In this document: one piece after another, positions 46,545 to 55,797 of the stretch
Layout of the letters: every line of letters starts with the position of its first letter
Numbering within the stretch: position 1 is the first letter of the stretch
Assembly (NCBI GenBank): GCA_016711705.1
Contig: JADJSK010000002.1
Coordinates: forward strand, 248,001 to 312,000
Direction of reading: 5' to 3'
Length of the DNA stretch: 64,000 nt
Source: Candidatus Brachybacter algidus
GTDB taxonomy: Bacteria; Bacteroidota; Bacteroidia; Chitinophagales; Saprospiraceae
The notes under the pieces: model-generated
The model's database searches: none
What the model was told of the DNA's origin: nothing
Seen by the model: the letters and a program-made list of their open reading frames with translations, nothing else
Translations under genes and position numbers: made by a program

Positions 46545-46573
46545 TCTAGTCTCTAGTGTCTAGTATCTATCAT
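46545..46573. repeat. short CTAGTGTCTAG-type repeat
   Basis: TAGTCTCTAGTGTCTAGTATCTATC directly after the stop of the next minus-strand gene. Same word family as at 795 and 6942. Confidence 0.5.
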
Positions 46574-46927
46574 CTACACCCCATCCATATATGCGATGAC
46601 CTTCTCTTTAAGATACCTTTCCTGCGAAGCTACTCCTGTCAAAGTGAAGGGTTTATTCACAGACCAGTGAGGCCATCCATCTTCATCAAGACCGATATAA
46701 GAATAATAACCATCAGGATCTAGAAGGGTACAGACGGCGATATGCATAAGATCTTGCTTCTCTTCCTTAGAAAATTTCTTTTTTACTTTTCCAAGTTCCC
46801 GGATACCTATCAGTAATAGTATCGTATTTAATTCCGGCAGCTTTTCCTGATTCATTAAGTCTTTGACCTGATGTCTTGCCTTTAACCACAGGAATTCCAA
46901 TTCCCAATCTTCCATTATTTTAGTCAT
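46574..46927 (-). CDS. hypothetical protein overlapping the FtsX-type permease gene
   Basis: A 117-residue cytoplasmic protein from the Met at 46927 (MTKIMEDWELEFLWLKARHQVKDLM). The frame is open further upstream, into the permease gene, but that extension is only a shadow of it. No signal peptide or membrane segment. It contains LNTILLLIGIRELGKVKKKFSKEEKQDLMHIAVCTLL and ends with DEDGWPHWSVNKPF, which looks like a conserved family in Bacteroidota, but I cannot name it. It overlaps the permease stop by eight bases and is therefore probably cotranslated. Confidence 0.65.
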   Translation of the reverse strand: MTKIMEDWELEFLWLKARHQVKDLMNQEKLPELNTILLLIGIRELGKVKKKFSKEEKQDLMHIAVCTLLDPDGYYSYIGLDEDGWPHWSVNKPFTLTGVASQERYLKEKVIAYMDGV

Positions 46928-48134
46928 TAAATGTCGTTTGAATAGTAGCTGCCTTTCTAGCGGATGGAATACTGGCCAAAAAGCCAATCAAAAGTACTGT
47001 GAATCCCACTACAATAAAATCAAGCAGCCTCAATGAAATAGGATAAGTATCCACTACGAACCCTTCAGGTATCGTAACAATTCCAATTGTTGTTTGTAAA
47101 ATATATAAAACGATTGCTATTATAAAACCCATAAATAATCCAAGAGTACTCAGTAACATACCACTATTTATGAAAATAGAACTGATGCTTTTATTATGCA
47201 AACCAAGTGCTTTGAGAATAGCAATATCTTGTCTTTTATCGAGAACGATCATCCATAATGCTCCGATCATATTGAATGAAACTAACAGCAAAGTTAGACA
47301 GACGATGGCATAGGACATCCACTTTTCAATATTCATGAGTTTTAAAAATGACTCATCCTGTCTAAATCGATCTTTGACAGAATATTTTGGACCCATGATC
47401 TTTTCAATATTCGTCTGTATAGCTTTAAGGTTCTTTGTTGAATCAAGCTTTATCTCTAAAGCGCTGATCTCATGAGTATAATCGAATAATTCCCGGGCGA
47501 ATGGAAGCGAGGTAATCGTATATTCCTGATCAAATTCTTGTTGTATAGCAAAAACGCCTACAGGATCCATGAATTTTGTAATAAATGGGGCTTCCATTAA
47601 AGAGGTTTTTTGCCTTTTTGGGGTATACACCCGCAATAAAGATAACTTATCTTCTACATCAACGGCTAGCCTTTGAGCCAATCCTGCCCCCAGAACTATC
47701 GGTGGAGGCTCTGAATTTCTAAGATCAAATCGGCCTTCTATGATAGAGCTATTGATAGAGGTGACATTTTTATAGTTGTCATCTACACCTTTGACCACAC
47801 CAAAAGTCTGGCTATTTTGATATTCAAATAATGCAAGATCTTCAAGTGTCTTACTTACCTTTTTCACACCACTTAATTTGTACAATTCACTAATTAAAAG
47901 TGTATCCTCTCTGAAAGTTTTACCTTCCACTGGCGTAATCTTAACATCAGGATTGAACTTCTGAAATAAGCCTGAAATAAGGTCTTCAAATCCATTGAAA
48001 ACTGACAATACTAAAATCAATGCTGCAGTCCCAATAGCGATACCAAAGACAGCAATGGCAGAAATGATATTGATGACATTGGAAGATTTTTTACCGAATA
48101 TATATCTCGTTGCTAATTTTGCAGAAATATTCAA
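46920..48134 (-). CDS. FtsX-like permease, LolE/LolC type
   Basis: An ABC transporter membrane subunit. It has one N-terminal membrane helix (SNVINIISAIAVFGIAIGTAALILVLSVFNGFEDL), a periplasmic domain and three C-terminal helices with LDKRQDIAILKALGL, the ATPase-contact loop. The opening LATRYIFGKKSSNVINIISAIA and SVFNGFEDLI resemble LolC/LolE, which release lipoproteins from the inner membrane. The frame is open to 48227, but the TTG at 48134 (LNISAKLATRY) fits the family start, giving 404 residues. No ATPase gene is adjacent. Confidence 0.88.
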   Translation of the reverse strand: MNISAKLATRYIFGKKSSNVINIISAIAVFGIAIGTAALILVLSVFNGFEDLISGLFQKFNPDVKITPVEGKTFREDTLLISELYKLSGVKKVSKTLEDLALFEYQNSQTFGVVKGVDDNYKNVTSINSSIIEGRFDLRNSEPPPIVLGAGLAQRLAVDVEDKLSLLRVYTPKRQKTSLMEAPFITKFMDPVGVFAIQQEFDQEYTITSLPFARELFDYTHEISALEIKLDSTKNLKAIQTNIEKIMGPKYSVKDRFRQDESFLKLMNIEKWMSYAIVCLTLLLVSFNMIGALWMIVLDKRQDIAILKALGLHNKSISSIFINSGMLLSTLGLFMGFIIAIVLYILQTTIGIVTIPEGFVVDTYPISLRLLDFIVVGFTVLLIGFLASIPSARKAATIQTTFND

Positions 48135-48292
48135 CTTTAAGGATTTGGCGTAAAGATGGTAAAAAAGGTCATTATATTGAAGAAAGGTTTTTACCTTGAA
48201 ATGGTAGATGTTGAATATAATTATCAAAAACGATCAAATAAATACAATAGATGCCATTAGAATTATTAATTTTCGACTTGTAAAAAGTTTAT

Positions 48293-48877
48293 ATGGATGA
48301 CTTAATATTTTATTTCAATGAAGGTTGGCATCACATAGTCAGTATGGATGCGCTGGACCACCAACTCTTCATCATTGCTATGGCAGCTTTATTCTTGTTG
48401 AAGGATTGGAGAAAGGTGCTTTGGCTGGTGACTGCATTTACAGTAGGACATTCACTTACCTTAGCACTCAGCGTTTATGATTTGATAAGATTTGACAGTA
48501 AATGGGTTGAATTTTTAATTCCATGTACTATTGTTTTGACATCATTAAATAACTTTAGATATGTCCGAATGAAGCAAATCAACGTGACCCATATTTACTA
48601 CAATTATGTTACTGCGCTATTATTTGGACTGATCCACGGTATGGGTTTTGCGAACAGCATCAGGATGATGCTTGCAAGTGACCAAAGGATAGCCGGGCCA
48701 CTATTCAGTTTCAATGTAGGGCTTGAAGTAGGACAGATTGTTTTGATCCTGATTTTGTTATTTCTAAGTCAATTAATAGTAGTCAAATTGAAATTCAGTA
48801 GAAATTATTGGATAATTATTTTGAGTTCAATTACCTTAATTATTTCTTTGAAAATGGCAATAGAGAGGATTCCATGA
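48293..48877 (+). CDS. HupE/UreJ family membrane protein
   Basis: A 194-residue protein with six membrane segments. It has the landmarks of the HupE/UreJ_2 family: GWHHI at residues 11-15, TAFTVGHSLTLALSV and FGLIHGMGFAN with conserved histidines, and FNVGLEVGQI. HupE-type proteins are linked to nickel or other metal handling; no hydrogenase or urease genes lie nearby, so the substrate is uncertain. Divergent from the FtsX-type permease gene. Repeats follow the stop. Confidence 0.9.
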   Translation: MDDLIFYFNEGWHHIVSMDALDHQLFIIAMAALFLLKDWRKVLWLVTAFTVGHSLTLALSVYDLIRFDSKWVEFLIPCTIVLTSLNNFRYVRMKQINVTHIYYNYVTALLFGLIHGMGFANSIRMMLASDQRIAGPLFSFNVGLEVGQIVLILILLFLSQLIVVKLKFSRNYWIIILSSITLIISLKMAIERIP

Positions 48878-48891
48878 TGTAGTAGAGTTAA

Positions 48892-48978
48892 TTCAACCCA
48901 CTCCGGGGTTGGGAGCAACCCTTATCTTTCCCCGGGTTACACCCAGGGCTATTTTTATTCAACCCCTACCAGGGTTTT
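48892..48978. repeat. REP-like element, copy 1 (about 87 bp, three GC-rich hairpins)
   Basis: TTCAACCCACTCCGGGGTTGGGAGC, then CCCCGGGTTACACCCAGGGC and TCAACCCCTACCAGGGTT, each a hairpin. It is about 85% identical to 51230-51318, and single hairpins of the same kind occur at 51029 and 51775. Confidence 0.8.
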
Positions 48979-49030
48979 GTTTAGAATCACGATTGGGGGT
49001 TAAAAGTGTAATTAATCTCGATTTAATTAT

Positions 49031-49342
49031 AAATTAGTTAACCTGGAATTCTTTGCTTCCAAAATCAAAATAGATAACTTGATGAAAATGGAACGGAGAT
49101 GACACTAATTTTTATAATAGATTAAAACTCCATATATTTTAGCCACTACCGCGAATCAGCATCGCAGATAATTTCACTAATTTTCACGAATAAATTAGTG
49201 TTAGATGCAAAGCATCATTCGTGAAATTAGTGGTTAATAATTCTTTTTTGGGCGAATGCTCAAATGAGCGTATAAAGTTTAAATCTAAACAACTTATGTC
49301 AAATACTTGAACTGTAAAAATTTAGTTTTAGTTATATAGAAG
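49031..49342. repeat. 312-bp dispersed repeat, copy 1, running into the end of tspO
   Basis: Almost identical to 61464-61775 over exactly 312 bases. It starts AAATTAGTTAACCTGGAATTC, contains TAGCCACTACCGCGAATCAGC, CACGAATAAATTAGTG and GATGCAAAGCATCATTCG, and ends TTAGTTATATAGAAG. The last 15 bases are the final codons and stop of tspO, so the copied block includes real coding sequence. No ORF inside. Confidence 0.9.
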
Positions 49343-49786
49343 AATATAAGCATTCAATGAAGTGGCTATTAATAGCCAGATAAAGTATGGAAGTACAAAA
49401 AATACTTTAGCTTTCAACTCCTTATAATAACCAAACAGAAATACACCTATCAGAATGGTCAAAGATGTAATTAAAATCAAACCATTTGTCACCAAATGAA
49501 GCTTGAAAAAGACAGGATTCCAGCTTACGTTGAGGATCCACTGAATGATAAATAATGTTATTAATCTGCGTCTATTACCTACTATTTTATAAGCATATGC
49601 CATATAAAAGGCGAAAAATATCATGATGGATGTCCAGGCAGCTCCGAATACCCAACGAGGAGGCGTCCATGGTGCCTGATTCAAATTAGTATACCAATCA
49701 CTGCTAACGCCTGCACTGGTAAATATGCTTCCTAATGCCAAGGCGGCGAAGTTGATCACCAAAAATATTATTACCCGGACAACCAT
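49328..49786 (-). CDS. TspO/MBR family tryptophan-rich sensory protein
   Basis: A 152-residue protein with five membrane helices. It shows the family pattern: NFAALALGSIFTSAGVSSDWYTNLNQAPWTPPRWVFGAAW (residues about 12-52) and WILNVSWNPVFF. TspO proteins bind porphyrins and cholesterol-like lipids and are stress-linked. Six bases after a small membrane-protein gene, so in an operon with it. The 3' end of this gene was copied with the 312-bp repeat to 61464-61775. Confidence 0.93.
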   Translation of the reverse strand: MVVRVIIFLVINFAALALGSIFTSAGVSSDWYTNLNQAPWTPPRWVFGAAWTSIMIFFAFYMAYAYKIVGNRRRLITLFIIQWILNVSWNPVFFKLHLVTNGLILITSLTILIGVFLFGYYKELKAKVFFVLPYFIWLLIATSLNAYILLYN

Positions 49787-49792
49787 AGCTTA

Positions 49793-49966
49793 TTATTTTT
49801 TAGAGTTATTATAAAGTAAGATGACCAGAATACCGGCTAAAAAGCCAATTATAAATATTGACAGCATATCAACATTACGAATGTCAAGTGACGGATTGAT
49901 GCGGAAAAAATTTCCAAGAGAGATGACCAATAATATTGCGGTTACAATAATTGCTTTGTTCTTCAT
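49793..49966 (-). CDS. small two-helix membrane protein upstream of tspO
   Basis: A 57-residue ORF, too short for most gene finders. It reads MKNKAIIVTAILLVISLGNF, then FRINPSLDIRNVDMLSIF and IIGFLAGILVILLYNNSKK, with two clear membrane segments (about 5-21 and 35-53). It ends six bases before the tspO start on the same strand, so the two are surely cotranscribed. No family recognised. Confidence 0.7.
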   Translation of the reverse strand: MKNKAIIVTAILLVISLGNFFRINPSLDIRNVDMLSIFIIGFLAGILVILLYNNSKK

Positions 49967-50062
49967 GTTATTTTTATTTAAAACTAAGCAATATCAATCA
50001 AATTAAGATGAATATTTTTTAGACCCAGCTTAATTGTAAATAAACCTGGCTATAAAATTATA

Positions 50063-50878
50063 TCAGAATCTAATGTTGTAACCAATATTGATATTTCTTT
50101 GAAGAAAGAAAAAGTGCTGTTTGGCTCTATCTCCATCACTTGCTGTGGTTAGAATGTCCGGCATGTTAATAAAACCTCCTTTCAGTTCACCTTGGATAAA
50201 AATGCACTTTAAGAAAGTGACATTTAATCCAAATAATACTGCTGTGCCATACCCAGCTAAATGCCACTGATCATTTCTATCAAAATTAATAAGGGTCACA
50301 TCCGTCTTAGGATAAAGTATTCCACCGCCTACACCGGCTACTGAGTTTATTTCTAAATGATTATCGTAATATGATAATAGCCTGTCATGCCTTCTCAACT
50401 CCATATTGAGATAGTTTAAGCCATTGGTATGCTCAAATAAAAGAAAGTTCTCAGTCAGTTTAAGAGGCTGATGCTCATAAACACCGTCAAATTCAGTTTC
50501 AGAACTTGTTATGAACCCATCAATATCCACAGTTTGATTGTTCAGGACTACATACTTCATGTGATCAAATCCGAATGAAATGGAATATTTTGGATTGAGG
50601 AAGATGCCTACTCGGAAGTTATACTGAGGTTTTGTTGCTTCTGTGGGATCCACATATTTCCACCCTAATTGCGTCTGACGATCGTGGGACTTGACGTCGC
50701 TCAATGTAAAATCATAATCAGCTCCCTTAAAATGAATGTCTGACTTAGTATATGCAGCGCCATTCCAACCCCAACTGATGAAGAACCTGTTTTGTCTAGT
50801 CGTGCCGTATTCCTGAGCTTGCGCAATAGCAGGTAATAGAAAGAGTAGTACTAAAAATATATATTGAGTTGATCTCAT
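50063..50878 (-). CDS. predicted outer-membrane beta-barrel protein
   Basis: A 271-residue exported protein with a signal peptide (RSTQYIFLVLLFLLPAIAQAQ) and alternating hydrophobic residues along its length, for example FFISWGWNGAAYTKSDIHF, YNFRVGIFLNPKYSISFGFDHMKYVV and NINIGYNIRF. The final Phe and aromatic-rich strands fit a small outer-membrane barrel. No known family or partner. Single gene, preceded and followed by non-coding sequence. Confidence 0.7.
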   Translation of the reverse strand: MRSTQYIFLVLLFLLPAIAQAQEYGTTRQNRFFISWGWNGAAYTKSDIHFKGADYDFTLSDVKSHDRQTQLGWKYVDPTEATKPQYNFRVGIFLNPKYSISFGFDHMKYVVLNNQTVDIDGFITSSETEFDGVYEHQPLKLTENFLLFEHTNGLNYLNMELRRHDRLLSYYDNHLEINSVAGVGGGILYPKTDVTLINFDRNDQWHLAGYGTAVLFGLNVTFLKCIFIQGELKGGFINMPDILTTASDGDRAKQHFFFLQRNINIGYNIRF

Positions 50879-51028
50879 AAAGCATGTTGAAAATGTGATG
50901 CCACTTTAACTATTGGCATTTAAAAGAGTTGCAAAAGTATAAAATTTAATGATTACAGTAAGTTTGGAAATCAAAGAAGTATGGAGTTATTGAGATAAGG
51001 GATAATTGTGGGGTAGTAGGGGTGTAAA

Positions 51029-51854
51029 TTGTTCAACCCTTATCAGGGTTTGTGCCAAATTGATTATTAGCCACGAATTTTCACGAATAATTCGTGTTAG
51101 ATGTGAAGCATCATTAGTGAAATTATCTGCGATGCTGCTGCGCGGTAGTGGCAAAAGAAAGTTAGATTTTGGCGAATACCGAAGCATAAGAAATCAAGTT
51201 GAACTAAACTTGATTTATTTAGAAAATTGTTCAACCCACTCCGGGGTTGGGAGCTTGAGCAATCTTCATCCCCGAGTTGCACACGGGGCTATTATTGTTC
51301 AACCCCTGCCGGGGTTTTAGGAGTTTTTAGCTACGACCGCATAAGCAAGATTGCAGATAATAAAACGAATTTGTACGAATAATTCGTGTTAGATGCGAAG
51401 CATCATTAGTGAAATTAGTGGCAAAAGAAAAATTCGCTTTGGAGGAATGAAGTTCAACCCTTATCAGGATTTCCAGGATTATTGAACTCTAAATAGACCA
51501 TTGTAATAATTTAATTTATAGCCACGACCGCGTAGCAGCATCGAAGATAATTACACAAATTTTCACGAATTTTCACGAATAATTAGCGTTAGACACGCAG
51601 CAGCATCGAAGATAATTTCACGAATTTGTACGAATAATTCGTGTTAGATGCGAAGCATCATTCGTTCAATTATTCGCGATGCTGCGCGGTAGTGGCAAAA
51701 GAAAGTTAGATTTTGGCGAATACCGAAGTATAAGAAATCAAGTTGAACTAAACTTGATTTATTTAGAAAATTGTTCAACCCCTGCCGTGGTTTTATAGCA
51801 AATGACCATTCATTATGGAATTAATGGTCTGGCTAATAACTCTTTCGGAAATTA
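51029..51854. repeat. composite repeat block (REP-like hairpins and CACGAATT elements)
   Basis: A mosaic of dispersed repeats. Single hairpin TTCAACCCTTATCAGGGTTT at 51029-51050; CACGAATTTTCACGAATAATTCGTG elements around 51074, 51360, 51570 and 51630, each followed by TTAGATGNGAAGCATCATT; REP-like copy 2 at 51230-51318. A 106-109 bp direct repeat is at 51129-51237 and 51676-51781 (AGATTTTGGCGAATACCGAAG, TCAAGTTGAACTAAACTTGA hairpin). Antisense ORFs here are by-products. The remaining 51783-51854 is ordinary AT-rich sequence. Confidence 0.85.
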
Positions 51855-52352
51855 CTATTTAAAGGAAGAAAGTATATCTCTTAATCTTTCATATTTCGTT
51901 CCATCTGCTATCACGGGTAACGTCACCGTCACATAAACTGTCATATCATCTTCACTGACACCACCCGCCATTTCCTGTCTGACATCCTTTTCTGAACCGA
52001 ATTTGAATATAAAATCCGGAAGGCCTGAATTGCATGTGATGGATATCATACTCACTTTCATAGCCTCTTCCTGAACTTCTTTTAATTCTATATCGCCTAT
52101 CACTTTTATAGGAAGTAAATACACGAATTCATTTTTCTCTGTTTCTGAAGACATCCATTTCATACAATGAATAACAACTGTATCCCGAACTATTGAAAAC
52201 TCTACCGCTTCATTATAAGTATCTCCGTCTTGCTTCACAGAAGAAACAAAATTTTTTGATAGCGAGCGTAATTCTGCATTCTGTGCTGAATGTTGGCCAA
52301 ATGTCATTGCACTTGCCATGCCCAGAAAAAACAAAACAATAATTATTCTCAT
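51855..52352 (-). CDS. hypothetical exported protein
   Basis: A 165-residue protein with a signal peptide (RIIIVLFFLGMASAMTFGQ). The mature part has a mixed alpha/beta pattern with two cysteines (about 54 and 108) but no family I recognise. Downstream lie the composite repeats; upstream is a gap with short tandem repeats. Role unknown. Confidence 0.6.
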   Translation of the reverse strand: MRIIIVLFFLGMASAMTFGQHSAQNAELRSLSKNFVSSVKQDGDTYNEAVEFSIVRDTVVIHCMKWMSSETEKNEFVYLLPIKVIGDIELKEVQEEAMKVSMISITCNSGLPDFIFKFGSEKDVRQEMAGGVSEDDMTVYVTVTLPVIADGTKYERLRDILSSFK

Positions 52353-52663
52353 GTTATTATTTAAAATTAGAAGTTAGAAGATAAAATTAGAAGTCAGAAG
52401 TCAGAAGTCAGAAATTAGAAATTAGAAATTAGAATGGCGTTGCGAATTGTATCATGGTTTGTGGTTATCACCCATCATTTATCATTTATCATTTATAATT
52501 CTCACATCACCTGATCACCCGATCACTCATTACCCATTACCTATTACTCATCACACATCAAAAATTAGAAGTTAGAAGTCAGAAATTAGAATGGCGTTCC
52601 GTATGATTTCATCGTTTGTATTAATCACACATCACATATCGCTTATCCCACATAATTTGTCAA
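52353..52663. repeat. gap filled with short tandem repeats
   Basis: AGAAGTCAGAAGTCAGAAATTAG units at 52372-52432 and again at 52560-52595, each followed by TAGAATGGCGTT and a related tail; between them ATTTATCATTTATCATTT and CACCCGATCACTCATTACCC words. No gene. Confidence 0.75.
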
Positions 52664-53029
52664 TTATAATTCAATCAGGATTAAATCTAATTCTTCTATT
52701 TTAGTAAAACCTTTATCAGCGGTAACTAGGGGAATTTCATAAACCAAACCACTTGCAGCAATAATAGCATCAGGAATTTTTATACTATATTTTCTTTTCA
52801 ACAGGATTGTTTGCTCTTTGATTCTATTGTTCCAATCAATTTGAAAGCAATCATTCAAAAGTGATTTAAGTTTTGTTTCATCTGAGATCGTGATTCCGGG
52901 AAAACCTAGTAATTCTAATTCAGAAATAAACGAAACACCAAAATTATATTCTAAAAAGGGCTCTATTATCTTATTCCCTTCGTGAAGGTATATGAGAAAA
53001 TTCGTATCAGCAATGAAATCAATCTTCAT
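52664..53029 (-). CDS. PIN-domain ribonuclease toxin, VapC-like
   Basis: A 121-residue PIN-domain protein. The four acidic residues of the active site are present: Asp8 in FIADTN, Glu37 in SFISELELLG, Asp87 in KIPDAIIAASG and Asp105 in LVTADKGF. VapC toxins cut tRNA or rRNA. Its start codon overlaps the end of a 55-residue gene in the position of the antitoxin, the usual VapBC order. It seems intact and so probably active. Confidence 0.9.
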   Translation of the reverse strand: MKIDFIADTNFLIYLHEGNKIIEPFLEYNFGVSFISELELLGFPGITISDETKLKSLLNDCFQIDWNNRIKEQTILLKRKYSIKIPDAIIAASGLVYEIPLVTADKGFTKIEELDLILIEL

Positions 53030-53186
53030 TTTCTCTGGCTAAAATTTGATATTCTAAACCATCAATATTTCTTTTAAGCTTTCCAAAATGCTTGGTTAAG
53101 TTACCAGATTTAGTAGACTTCTTCAGTTTTTCACTTAATATTTTTGAAGTACTTTTTACATTTGATTTATCTATTACAATAGTCAT
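53019..53186 (-). CDS. antitoxin partner of the PIN-domain toxin
   Basis: A 55-residue ORF too short for most gene finders: MTIVIDKSNVKSTSKILSEK, then LKKSTKSGNLTKHFGKLKRN and IDGLEYQILARENED. The C-terminal HFGKLKRNIDGLEYQ...RENED block is like antitoxins that precede PIN toxins in Bacteroidota. The stop overlaps the toxin ATG by 11 bases. A DNA-binding part is not evident, so autoregulation is uncertain. Confidence 0.75.
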   Translation of the reverse strand: MTIVIDKSNVKSTSKILSEKLKKSTKSGNLTKHFGKLKRNIDGLEYQILARENED

Positions 53187-53256
53187 TTTGATGTATTTTT
53201 ACCAAAATTAATAAATTAATTGTCAAGTTTGCACAGAAGCATAGAATGTTTTTGTT

Positions 53257-55797
53257 CTATTTGATAAACGTAAATTTATTGATCGACGATCTTTGATTTG
53301 ATGTAATTTTCAAAAATATACACCTTCTGCAATATCCAGCTCACTTAAAGATATTGTAAAATTATTTCCATTAGGAATGAGGTCTAATTTCTTTGAAAGA
53401 ACCGTTCTTCCAGAAACATTCAAAATCGAATAACTTAGCTCCTTTTCTATTCCACTATTTTGAAATTTCACATTCAAAATACTATTTGTCGGGTTCGGAT
53501 AAATGGCAGTTATAGCATTCTTATCTATGCCTTGTGTGCTTAATGGCGATTTGTAATTAGCCACCAATGTATCTCTTCCGAACAGCTCAATTTTGGTAGA
53601 CAGCAATGACGAATCAGCAATAGTTATTTTCGAACCCTTCGATGACCAGTGTGAAAATTCATACGCATCATTGGTTCTTTTAGTTGAAATCAATTGATTC
53701 ATATTATCATAATAAGTCCCGGACCAAGGTAGTGAGGCGTGGTTCAAGGTATTTAGTTTTATTTCACCTACTTCAGGAGGATCTGTCATTATGGTTAATA
53801 AATAAGAATTCTCAGGCTCGTAGCATTCGGCAAGATTGTCCGCCAACTTAGTACATCTTATTTCAATAAAATCTTTCAATCTTTTAAGATTTTTATGCCA
53901 TTCCGTCATATTCCCACCCCATCTTTCGACGTGTCTGGGCATATCAGGTTCTATATCTGCTATCATCCGATCTAGGGTAGAAATCATGTTATCGCAACTA
54001 AATACGGTGTTCATCAGATCGGCATATCTGCTATAATATAGTTGGCGGAAGTCTGCATTTTGATCCAACAATCTCAGCAGTATTTTCTCATGTTTTCCTA
54101 AATCAATTCCATTGAAAAAATTGTTGATAAATGTTGCTATCTGATTGATATCACAAGGTTCTGCATAAGGAGAAATATCAGGAACACCACTGTAATTGAT
54201 GTAGTAATCGAATGTTGCATCATTGTCCCACAGCGTATATCCCCACTTTTTATGTGTCCCTTTTTCGTTCAATCCTCTCCACCAACCTGTATTATAATTT
54301 AGCCAATCAGAAGCCACTACATTCAGGTTCATGATGAAATAATCACTTAAACTTACTAGGTCTATTGCCTCTTCAACTTTGACGTAATTTGAATCTATGG
54401 CCATATTCTTCTGAAGCACAAAGTTTCTGATCTTTGTCCAATCTGAAAATGCTTTTCCTTCACCATATTCTGCCCAGCTTCCACCCCAGGTAGCGAGATA
54501 TTGCAGGTCGTATTTGTCTTGCTTATAGTAAAAATCGGTATAATCATGGTCATCTGGTCGCTCCCTTACTGCATACACACCCCAGTATTCTCCGTTGAGA
54601 AATACAATACATCTTTGAGGGGTCCTTACATCCAGGCTCATATTTCCTTCTTTTGCGAGTGTATGCACATATTCATCACTTAAGTGCGTACTTCCTTCAT
54701 GGGCACCATCGTTGATGGCAGGATAATTATCATCGCCTGAAGCACGGAAGATGAATCTCTGGAACTCTTCTCTTTCTGATAGGTCAAAAATAGGTTGGTA
54801 AATTGCCGCAGAATAGCCCATTTCATCTCTGGTGATCCAGTCCAAACTTCTTTGGTTCAAGACCCATGAATCCTGTCCATGGCTATTTAGTTCACCATAG
54901 CCAATTGATTTCCTGGTTCTAGACTTATCAAAATACTCGATTGAACCGACTGGTCTCAATTCCTTCTCTCCTTCTGCCATATCAGTTAATTTATCTGCGG
55001 CAACAGAAAATACCGGAACCGAAAATTCTTCATTAATAAAATAAGTGTTGAACTCACAGAAGCTGTGAAATATAGTCGTGTCATCATCAAAAGCGATAAG
55101 TTTAAGGACCGCCGTGGCAGGTATCACAAGGCTATCAGGAAATATTGCTGAATTCTTTGAAGGTGCATAGCCGTTCAGTGTATATCTAACTTTAACATTG
55201 GCTGGAAAGCTGTTTAATAATCTTACTACTATTGAATTTTCGAAATAACCGGAACTAACTGTGACCTGAGGTTTGGAAGAAAAGCCTTTGAACTGATAAC
55301 TGGCTGTGGATTCATTGTTTGCATCCGGAGTGGCTATAGTGCTGTATACCCAATCACTTCCCCCATCCACGGACCTGCAAACACTTTGCTCCAATTGGGT
55401 GATGGGCAGTTTTATTTTGTCAACAATGGATTTGTCAGGTTTAGACAGGATGACATAATCTTTTGTTCTGTTTGATTCAATTTGAAATCTGTGTGCACCT
55501 TCCATTTTTAAATTCGTCTCTGCCGGATGCGAATACGACCAGGTAGTCATGTGCTGCAATTTTGACACCTGTGGGAAAGGACCATTTTGTCGGTTTGGCG
55601 TCATTATCGGAGAGGTACCAACCTTCCAGATTCACTTCAGAATCGCTTGTATTGTATAGTTCTATCCAGTCCTCCGCTTTGGTATAATTGTCAATGTAGC
55701 TTGCCAGATTGGAGGCGGAGAACTCGTTGACCACGACCTGAGCCTTGAGCATGGAAAAATGTAAAAGAAGAAAAAGGCATGTAAATCTGACTATCAT
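53257..55797 (-). CDS. CotH kinase-type surface protein with lamin-tail domain and T9SS tail, two frameshifts
   Basis: Three frames form one gene. From 55797: signal peptide, then a lamin-tail domain (VVVNEFSASNLASYIDNYTK, DWIELYN, LSDN, YLVVFASGRDE). The frame breaks in the A5/T5 tract at 55505-55509; removing one base joins ...RDEFKMEGAHRF to the main frame. That frame carries a chitobiase-like Ig domain and the CotH kinase domain (HGQDSWVLNQRS, FIFRASGDDNYP, NGEYWGVYAVRERPDDHD, LWDNDATFDYY) and a sorting domain. It stops at GVYF; adding one T at 53312-53316 gives GVYFLKITSNQRSSINK and FTFIK with a stop at 53257. Full length is about 845 residues. Confidence 0.8.

Noticed and set aside
48878..49327. 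Possible tRNA or small RNA in the repeat stretch
   Set aside because: The hairpins do not form a cloverleaf and there is no CCA-type end; they match dispersed REP-like repeats.
51006..51320. Plus-strand ORF of 104 codons in the composite repeats
   Set aside because: It runs through dispersed repeat units that are present elsewhere without the frame, so it is not a gene.
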